From: Furcasterigmium furcatum | Taxonomy: Eukaryota > Ascomycota > Sordariomycetes > Glomerellales > Plectosphaerellaceae | Length of the DNA: 64,000 bases | Direction of reading: 5' to 3' | NCBI GenBank assembly: GCA_001599815.1 | Contig: BCIA01000004.1 | Location: forward strand, 5,544,082-5,608,081 | In this document: positions 56,520-64,000 of the stretch, piece by piece | Layout: each line of letters opens with the position of its first letter | Position numbering within the stretch: the first letter of the stretch is position 1 | Position numbers and translations under genes: made by a program | The notes under the pieces: generated by a model | Database searches by the model: none | What the model was told of the DNA's origin: nothing | What the model saw: only the letters and a program-made list of their open reading frames with translations

Positions 56520-57229
56520 GCTGTTGACAATTTGTCGGAGCAGTTATGCGGTGTTGTGATAGAGATTCAGATGATAAAATTCAACTTGAAAACCATTATC
56601 AAACATTCCAAAGTCGAAAACTCGCGTGACGCCGTTTTAGTACATCCGCAGAATCCCCTCATTCTCGATGCATTCATTCACATTCTGGCCTCAGTTTCGC
56701 CATCATGTTCGCCGCTAACACTACTGTGTCTCCTTGGATCGCCGCCCTGAAATTGGGAACAAAACGTTGCTAATGTCCGTAGGTAATACCCGAAACAAAG
56801 CAGTGTCGGAGGTAGTTTCTCGTGTCGTACTGCATCGGGGAATTCTGGTTGAGAGTGACCAGTCGCGAGTCCGGCGAATCGCCTCGGGAAGTGCCCGCGG
56901 GCGCTCCAAGGACACCGAACAGCAGACTGGGAGAATGTGATAGCATGCCCACCATCTTTCTGTCTCTCCACTACTCGCCGAACCTTCGAGGCCAAATCGG
57001 TCAACGAACGAAAATCACCTCGGTCTCTGCTCGGTGCTAGCAGGATGGCCGCCAGGTGTCGAAGGGATTTAAGATGAACTGATACACTGTGGTGTTAGTA
57101 CGTACATATTCTCCTTACCATTGGCAGTGTATCGCTTCTCTCGTCATATCCAACTTGCGATCCCACTCCTCTACAATCCAAAGCTGAGCAGCCTCGATCC
57201 TAGGCTTCTGATAAGTCCGTCTGTACACC
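56520..57229. promoter_or_regulatory. Dehydrogenase promoter region
   Basis: No gene recognised. Contains the cluster element at 56872-56884, about 350 bp before the dehydrogenase start. Confidence 0.45.
56872..56884. promoter_or_regulatory. Cluster element CGGCGAATCGCCT
   Basis: Twelve bases identical to 50881-50892. Lies upstream of the dehydrogenase gene. Confidence 0.55.
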
Positions 57230-58459
57230 ATGGCACCTCCTCGAGCATTCGACTTTTCTGGCGACGTCGCCATCGTGACGGGAGCCGGTTCGCGGATGGA
57301 TGGTAGGTCCTCTTCCAACGGGTTCGCACGTGAGGAATATGTCGACTCTCTCTAACAAACACAACAGGCGAGATCGGCAACGGCCGAGCTGCCGCGATCC
57401 TCCTGGCGCGCCACGGAGCCAAGGTCGCACTTGTCGACTACAACACCGACTGGGCGAAAGAGACGAAGCGCATGATTGACGAGGAAGGCGGTGTCTCGGA
57501 AGTCGTCCAGGCCGATGTGACGAGCGAGGAGTCGTGCAAGGCTGCTGTCGCCAAGACGGTCGAGCTGTATGGCGGAGTTCACATCCTGATCAACATCGGT
57601 ACGTGATCCCGGACGAAGAAGCGCACGATGAGGATGCCTGGCTGACTATTTGAACCGTAGTCGGCGTCGGAGGAGCCATCGGCGACGCGACCAGCATCAA
57701 CCTTGATGCCTGGGACAGGGACTTCCGGATCAACGTCACGAGCATGGTGCTCATGAGCCGATATGCCATTCCCGAGATGAGGAAACACGGCCGCGGCTCC
57801 ATCGTCAACATGTCCTCGGTCAGCGGATGTATGTCAACCTTTTTCTTTGGCCCCTGTTCTCCCTCACCCCATCTTCCTCGCAAAGTCCTGCTTCCCAAGC
57901 ATCCCGTCTGACAAGCTCTCTCAGTGCTCGGCGGAAACCCAAGTCTCTTATATCCCACCACCAAGGGCGCCATCATTCAGATGACGCGCGCCATGGCAGC
58001 ACACCACGGCAAGGAAAACATCCGCGTCAACTGCGTCTGCCCAGGCATGGTGTACACCCCCATGACGCGAGGCCGGGGCATGACGGACGACATGAGGCAG
58101 GCCAGGATCAACCAGAACCTCATGAAGAAGGAGGGCACCGGGTGGGACGTGGGATTTGGTGAGTCGAACACCGTGTGCGGATGAGACAGGAGAGAAACCG
58201 GGTTGCTGACCAGAATGTTGCGTGAAGCCATCCTCTTCCTCGCGAGCAAAGAGGCCGGCTGGATCACGGGCCTCATCATGCCTGTTGACGGCGGCGTAAG
58301 TCACCCCGGAGATACCATCCAAATCGCTCTTCTCGAGATGACTTGGTAATATAGAGACTCAGCGCTAACTTCCATCCCCAGACGACTGCTGGAAAGGCTG
58401 ATCGGCCGGCTCTCAAGGCAGATACACTGGCACAGGACAACACGGGTGTATCCAACTGA
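57230..58459 (+). CDS. Short-chain dehydrogenase/reductase
   Basis: NAD(P)-dependent oxidoreductase of the classical SDR family. Exons 57230-57302, 57368-57598, 57661-57828, 57925-58158, 58228-58295 and 58382-58459 give 283 residues. The cofactor motif TGAGSRMDGEIGNG spans the first intron and is followed by KVALVDYN, whose acidic residue favours NAD(H) (inference). The active site has Ser in SIVNMSSVSG and Tyr/Lys in LLYPTTKGAI. CVCPGMVYTPM and WITGLIMPVDGGTTAG are the C-terminal blocks. Exon 5 requires an acceptor at 58226-58227 (GAAG) giving WDVGFAILFLASKE; the nearer CAG would break the frame. Position in the cluster suggests oxidation of an intermediate, not proven. Confidence 0.92.
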
Positions 58460-58703
58460 GATGATAGGCAAAACCATAGAATTGGGCGAAGGATTCAACA
58501 GAGATGTTACAATTCTCCTCGTCATACAATTGGATCGGTGGACTTGGGTTTGAAGGGGATGGGCCCTGTACGGCTGAGCCCCGGACAACCCAGACGTACA
58601 AATATGATGTTGCAGGGAACATTCCTTCCCCCCAGCGAATAGTCAAGCAGAAGAGATATGGCATTCGATACCCTTCAGTTCACTTAATTGGGGCTCCTAT
58701 TTC

Positions 58704-61328
58704 TCACAATGCAGGCCCTATGTAGTCCCCCAGGTCCAGCTGCATCTCCGGATAGCAGTCCAACCCGGTCGACAAGTCCATGTACGTCCCACAGTTGACC
58801 TGGGCATTTACATCGAAGTCAATGGGGACGGATGGGTCTATGTACGGAAAGGCAGGGATGTAGTTGTATGTCATGGGAATCGAAGCGTTGGCGCCGCTGT
58901 TCAGGTGATGCTGGTGGTCGAGGACGTCCCTCCTCTGCGGCGGCACGGAGCTCATGCCTTTCACTATGATGTTTAGGCTCCGCTCGAGAAGAGGGCACCG
59001 CTGCATCCCCGCGTTGAGCGCGCGCAAGAACGTCCGCAGGGTGGCGTGGGCGGCCTCGTTGCCGCCCTTGGCGTCCTCCAGGATGGCCGAGGCGCCGGTG
59101 TAGATGCAGTAGCCCATGAGGTATGTGATGTTCTCAAGGCCGAACGTGGATTCGAGGAGCAGGACTAGTTTCTCGATGCTCTCAGAGGCGGCGATGCAGG
59201 TTTTGTAGTGGGATGGGGCGGACCAGAAGGGTCGGTGGGCGAGGATGACGGATGTAAAGTAGAGGAGGCTAGAGAGAGGGGATGAGCGTGAACCGGATAG
59301 CCTCAGAGGATAGGAGAGAAGAAGTTAGGGACGTACTTCTGGGAGATGATGTGAGGGGGTGGGCAGATGGTCGGCAGGTTATCCACGTCGTACTTCAGAT
59401 GGGCGGGAGACTCGGCCCTCCAGACACCCAACCGGACCTTGATGTCCCGAAGGGACGACTCCGTCATGGACCTATTGTTGCGCTTCGAGTAGAGCTGTAC
59501 GACGATGTCGTTGATGATAATGGCTAGTCGACATGAGTTGACAAAGCACGAAACGGCGTGGTTCTGGCGCGGGGGATACCCGTCGCGGTGGACCATTCGG
59601 GTCGGGCTCAGGGGGTCTGCGAAGGAAGGGACCCAGACTTCGTGGTCTGTCGATACGTCCACTGTTGGTGGTCAGTTTCCGTAGCACCCCTTGTCTTGGA
59701 ATAAAAAAGAGCAGGGGAAGAGGGCACTTTCGCTGTGAGAACTTACGCATGTTCAAGGAGTTCGGGTCCAGGAGCTCGGTGACGGCAGGCAGTCGACCGG
59801 CGTACAAACTCGTAGCCCTGAGGACCAAGTTAGCAGCAGACAGATAATGCAATGGGAGCCTAGACATTTGCTCCTTACTTGTCCCAGAAGTAACATCCCC
59901 AGAATAGCCTTCTCCGCGCTTCAATATCAACAGGACCGAGCCCCTTGATGTCGTTGCTGCTGTGCTGCAGTCCAAGGTCGCTCGCCATGCGGAACGCGAT
60001 CCCGCTGTACACCCATGCCTGGGAGATAGACCCCTGAGCCAGATCCCGCGCGCTCAGCTGCAGCAGAGCCTGCACGGTCGGGATCGAGCTCGGCTGCTGG
60101 ATGGCGGTGCCGAGAAGGCGTCGTGCCCTGGTGAGAAGAAACTCGGCGCATGTGCCGTCGTGGTACTTGGCGGCGTGGCCGCACATGACGGTGAGCAGGA
60201 ATTCCGAGTAATAGGGGCCGCCAGTTGCCATGTCGCCTGCGCATGTATCAGCCTCGCCGTCTCTTCGGGTGCGCGGGGGGCAGTTCGGGCGCGACTGGAC
60301 TCGGGGAGAAGACCTACGGATAAAGGCAGGCCGGAACACCCACATGAACATGGGCGATACCCAGGTCCAGTATAGGTGAAGCAGCTTCGCCATGATTTGC
60401 CTCGGGATGCCCGTCTGCAGGGAGGCGTTTCCCAGAGCGAACTCCTCCCACGTCGCCATCTCCCTGACGCACGAAGAGAGTGAGGAATGCACGTCCATCC
60501 GGGCCACTGACGGTCTCGTGGCGTAGGTCTGGACGGATGAGGACGCGGGCGACTCGACGGACGGCGGGTCGTGAACAGCGGATGTTGGGCCGTAGTAGCA
60601 GACCTTTCCATGCTCGTCGACGGTCAGTTCGGTTGCCGCGTGTGGTAGGTCGTGGGCGCCGCCAGGGTCTCCTGGACCCAATAGAGGCCGTGCGGAGGCG
60701 GGAACATGTGGCCAAGGAGGGGCGGACATGTCGGCCACCGCAGTTGCGCTGCCTGGAGGAGGCACGAAGACGCCGGATGCCGTCCCGATGGAAGATTCCG
60801 GTGTTCTGGTCTGCTGGTCGTCGCCTCTCTGACGGACTCCTACCGGGGCCCGGCGGCTGGGCAGACGGGCCGGAAAGGAAGCTGCGGAAGCATCGGCTTC
60901 ATCCTCCTCGTCGTCATCACGAACATGTTCCGCCGACGGGGAAGGGGGATGGTCTTCCTCAGTCGATCCGGCATCTTCGCGGCTGGCGCGGAGTTCCTCA
61001 ATCAGCTTCTCGGTTTCCTGTAGGCGCTTCGCCATGGCGACTACCTGGGACATGGAGGGCGTCTTGTCGTAGTGGCACTCGACCTGGTAAATCTCGCACG
61101 TTTTGCAGGTTGGCTGACTTCCCTCGCACCGGACCTAGGGGATCGGTCAGATGTCAGACATCATCAAGTTGACTGACTGATATCAACTGGCCCTCCTTGT
61201 ATTTTTCTTACCTTTCTCGCCCGGCAGTTGGAACACGTCAGTCCTCGGAACCTGCGACCATTTGCCTGCTTTCGCGATGTCCTCGAGCCGGACTTGCCGG
61301 GGTTCGACGAGCGTGGACTGGACTCCAT
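58704..61328 (-). CDS. Zn2Cys6 fungal transcription factor (second)
   Basis: Binuclear zinc cluster regulator, 711 residues from exons 61328-61212, 61134-60318, 60236-59879, 59817-59747, 59661-59337 and 59268-58704. The zinc cluster, split by intron 1, reads CSNCRARKVRCEGSQPTC then KTCEIYQVEC. A coiled-coil-like segment (MAKRLQETEKLIEELRAS) follows, then an acidic disordered stretch. The fungal-specific domain starts near residue 280 with LHLYWTWVSPMFMWVFRPAF, continues RDMATGGPYYSEFLLTVMCGHAAKYHD and RMASDLGLQHS, and includes ARRRLFWGCYFWDKATSLYAGRLP. The 81 bp intron 60237-60317 is in frame without a stop, so retention would add 27 residues. Start is the ATG of MESSPRSSN; a further in-frame ATG exists upstream. 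Divergent from the decarboxylase-family gene. Confidence 0.9.
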
Positions 61329-62249
61329 GGTTTCGCGCGTTTGTAGGGGTTGAGGTGTGTTTGAGATAGAGAGACAGAAAAGAGGACAGGCCTGGTCGGG
61401 TGTGGTCCGGGTCCATCCAGTCTTCATTTGGAAGTTCACCTAACGAATGGAGGAACCTGGGGAACTGGGGAAATGGCGAGAGCATGGAGACCAATCCGTG
61501 TCATTGGCTCCCTCGACTCATGTCATGCTGGAATCAGGCAGGGATCGATCTTGTCGTCTGGGGTTCTATTGGACTAGTATCGTGCTTCCTGGTCGCAGTG
61601 GTGATCTCTCAGAGCCGTTCCAAGATTGTTGGACGGCCCATCCAAGTGGTATTCCTGTTTGGTCCTGAGCGGAGCTTAGTCCCAAACTCACGACAAATCG
61701 CTAGTCCGCAGTTGGCAGAGCATGACTCGGTTTCTGCCCGCGGCCATTCTCCGCGGCGGGAATCCGGCAAGGAAGGAGCCCGTCTCCTTCTCCTGCCTAT
61801 CGAACCAAGTATTTCGCAGGGTCACACGGGTTAATTATTATTTGCCACTGGGGGCAGTCATGCTGTAGCTGAGACCGCGGCAGATGACAAAACTTGGAGT
61901 TAGTTAGATGGAGAGCTGTAGGGGAGGAATGGTGTCAATCCATATCAAGGAAACTGCCGCTCTTGATTGATCCAATGACTCCGGAGGACTCTCTCGCCGG
62001 GTCGACGTTCATCTCGTCCCCTTCAGCCGAATGCTGACTGTCTCCAAAAAGAGAGAGAACTCAAGACTTCCGATGGACCCAGGTCTTGGCTTTCTGCTAC
62101 CTAGGAATCTGACCGCGGCGACCACCCTTCTTGCACGCTGCAGTCATCTTCCAGCCTGCATAGGTATTTATGACGAGCAAAGAGAAACCCCTTAAAGATT
62201 TTTTGACTCGTTTTCCTCCCTTCAAGTCACTCATTGTTCTTCCAGCATC
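61329..62249. promoter_or_regulatory. Divergent promoter of second regulator and decarboxylase-family gene
   Basis: No gene recognised. CCGGAGGACTC at 61981-61991 repeats 11 bases of the CGG-N6-CCG site at 45543-45553 and is followed by TCGCCGGG. Confidence 0.45.
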
Positions 62250-62979
62250 ATGAGAGTCTCTTACGTGCCAAATCCACCACCAACGGCCTCGGCCGAGGAG
62301 CAGGCCATAGTCGAGCGCATCGAAGCGCGCCGAAATCCCCGGCCGCTCCAACCGCTAGACCTCGCACTCCTCCACTCGCCTCACGTCGCCGACGGCTGGA
62401 ATTCCTTTGTCGGGGCGGTTCGCACCCGGACGACCGTGCCCGCTGACCTCCGCGAGCTCGCCATCTCCCGGGTCGCGGTCGTCAACAAGGCCTGGTACGA
62501 GTGGATGCACCACGCGCCGCTGGCCGTCGCCGAGGGGGTGTCGGAGGAGGCCCTGGGCCGAGTAAAGTCTGAGGCGCCTCTGGCACTGGACCGCCGTGCC
62601 GAAGGGTTCTCGGAGAGGCAGTGGGCGGTGCTCGTGTTGACGGACGAGATGACGAGGAACGTCCGCGTCGCCGACGAGACGTTTGCCAGAGCGAAGAAGC
62701 TGTTCTCCGAGGTCGAGGTTGTCGAGATTGTGGCAACGGTAAGGAATCCCCAAACAGAGAGAACTCCACGGCGTTGAGGCCAAAGATAATTGCCGAGTTC
62801 TGATCATGGACAGGTTGCTTGTTACAACTGCGTGAGCCGTTTCCTGGTCGCCCTGGACGGTGAGCATGTCCCCCGTCACTGGGTCATAAGATCCATAAAC
62901 ATGGCTCTTCCCCTTAACTTTCGGTTGATTGACTGACATGATTCCAGTTGGCGAGCGGAATAACACGGAGATTCTGTGA
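62250..62979 (+). CDS. Carboxymuconolactone decarboxylase family protein
   Basis: AhpD/CMD-fold protein; named members decarboxylate 4-carboxymuconolactone in the beta-ketoadipate pathway, but many fungal relatives are uncharacterised. Exons 62250-62738, 62814-62859 and 62948-62979 give 188 residues, the usual fungal length. Blocks: LALLHSPHVADGWNSFVGAVRT, VPADLRELAISRVAVVNKAWYEWMHHAPLA, and the C-terminal VLVLTDEMTRNVRV and VEVVEIVATVACYNCVSRFLVAL. The conserved EW-x-HH stretch is intact; the redox Cys pair of AhpD is absent from that place. No signal peptide. Neighbouring lactonase and dienelactone hydrolase support a catabolic role. Confidence 0.9.
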
Positions 62980-63131
62980 GCGAAACCCCCCTGACCGGTC
63001 TGATCGACGGAAGAGCTCAGGTGATGGGATGGGCTACATGTGTGCGACCTAGGTATACCCAGGAAGCAAGAAACAGAATTAAATAGGTATTAGTCTCGCG
63101 CTCTATAAGTGTCTCTGGGGTATCTCAGCGG

Positions 63132-64000
63132 TCAGTAAATGCTCAGAACAACGCTCGCAACGACGCCCGCAATGCACAACGCCCAGCTCTTCTCCATCCC
63201 CGCGAGCCGCGCGCTCCCGCTCCCGATGCGCTCGACCAACTCGTCCCCCAGGGAGGTGATGCTCTTCTGGAAGTCCGCGGCGCTCGACGCATTCCACTTC
63301 GCGCCGTCCGCGCCGGGCACTGCATCCTCTCCCACGAAGGCAATGTACAGCACGTCGTCGTCGTCGTGGCCGAAGTTCCCGTTCATCCGGTTCCCGAAGC
63401 ACGCCGTCGCCAGAGAGATGGACGCCTCGCCCACCATGGCCTCGTCGCCGTCGTCGCCGTTGGTGTCGCCCCAGATGCCGTAGACCAGGCGGTTGTTGCA
63501 CACGACGGCCATGATGCTCAGCGGCTCGATCCCGTGCTCCCGCGGGTCGAATGTCGGCCAGTTCTTCTTGGTACCCTCGTTTCCGAAGACGATGTACGGG
63601 TGGACGTTCGCGTCCAGGTCCTTCTGGCCCGCGCCGTAGTGCTCGACGTCGTACTGGAACGATGTCACGGACTGCGTGTCGCTGGAGCTCCCGCAGCGGC
63701 CGTCGTCTGCCGGGCCGCCCTGGACGCCGTCGCAGTCGATGTCCATGTTGACCAGTGCGCCATCCTTGCCCTGCAGGTAGACAATCTTGTAGTCGTCGAG
63801 GAAGTCGCCGCAGTAGTCAAAGTCTGGGAGTCATGTTAGATGGATGCGCGTGCCGTGCGACCGCGTAGAAAGCAGGGGAGACCATACCGCCACTGTCGCC
63901 GTCGCTGCTGTGGAAGCCTCCCGCGAGGACGTTGTCGCATTGCCCCTGCTTGCGGATCTTGTCGACAAATGTCTTGACGTTGTCGGGGATGTCGCGCGCC
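63132..64000 (-). CDS. GH75 chitosanase, partial (5' end beyond window)
   Basis: Secreted endo-chitosanase of family GH75. The visible exons, 64000-63888 and 63823-63132, encode 267 residues; the signal peptide and start lie past the right edge. Blocks: ARDIPDNVKTFVDKIRKQG, HSSDGDSGDFDYCGDF, NMDIDCDG, ADDGRCGSSSDTQS, HPYIVFGNEG and YGIWGDTNG followed by VGEASISLATACFG. The catalytic Asp of GDTN and Glu of GEAS are 13 residues apart, as in the Fusarium enzyme. After the domain there is a Ser/Gly-rich linker and a hydrophobic C-terminus (WALCIAGVVASVVLSIY), which looks like a GPI-anchor signal. That is not the usual end of GH75 enzymes and suggests a cell-surface enzyme. Confidence 0.92.

Noticed and set aside
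1..64000. CRISPR arrays, insertion sequences, transposon ORFs, rRNA
   Set aside because: None visible; no regularly spaced repeats, transposase or reverse-transcriptase motifs, or rRNA-like sequence noticed.

Overview
The window is nuclear DNA from a filamentous ascomycete, most likely a sordariomycete (class-level inference only). It has short GT-AG introns (about 50-110 bp) with CTAAC or CTGAC branch sites, dense intron-bearing genes on both strands, fungal-only families (HET domain, Zn2Cys6 regulators, GH75 chitosanase) and single-copy eukaryotic housekeeping genes. I saw no transposon ORF, rRNA, tRNA or CRISPR. I rebuilt 29 protein genes by joining exons at splice sites and checking that reading frames closed, plus one decayed gene.

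From 0.2 to 43.3 kb the region is mostly core genome: an uncharacterised Ser/Pro-rich protein; a Y-family polymerase of the iota type; a DUF726 alpha/beta hydrolase; a mitochondrial GatC-like amidotransferase subunit; Sec17 (alpha-SNAP); a SRPBCC protein; a HET-domain protein; ribosomal L26; Cox11; an FAD amine oxidase-like protein; the SNARE Vti1; Rrp12; a DENN-domain protein with a C1-like finger; TRAPPC13; a KHDC4-like KH protein; Ilv6; ornithine carbamoyltransferase with a perfect TGACTCA cross-pathway-control site; and a methyltransferase. A 3.8 kb gene-free stretch (31.3-35.1 kb) lies upstream of the DENN gene.

From 44 to 64 kb the character becomes accessory. In order there are a decayed carbohydrate-binding-like gene; deoxyribose-phosphate aldolase, divergent from a Zn2Cys6 regulator; a seven-bladed carboxymuconate-lactonase-like enzyme; a small secreted 14-cysteine protein; an MFS anion transporter, divergent from a dienelactone hydrolase; a short-chain dehydrogenase; a second Zn2Cys6 regulator, divergent from a carboxymuconolactone-decarboxylase-family protein; and a GH75 chitosanase running off the right edge. 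The lactonase, hydrolase, decarboxylase-family protein, dehydrogenase, transporter and regulators look like an aromatic or lactone catabolic cluster. No ring-cleavage dioxygenase is visible.

Two observations stand out. A palindromic 12-mer, CGGCGAATCGCC, occurs upstream of both the lactonase and the dehydrogenase, and a close variant sits between the transporter and the dienelactone hydrolase, which suggests a regulon. The small secreted protein is an exact tandem duplication of a six-cysteine framework, C-x9-C-x7-C-x18-C-x7-C-x3-C, that I do not recognise.
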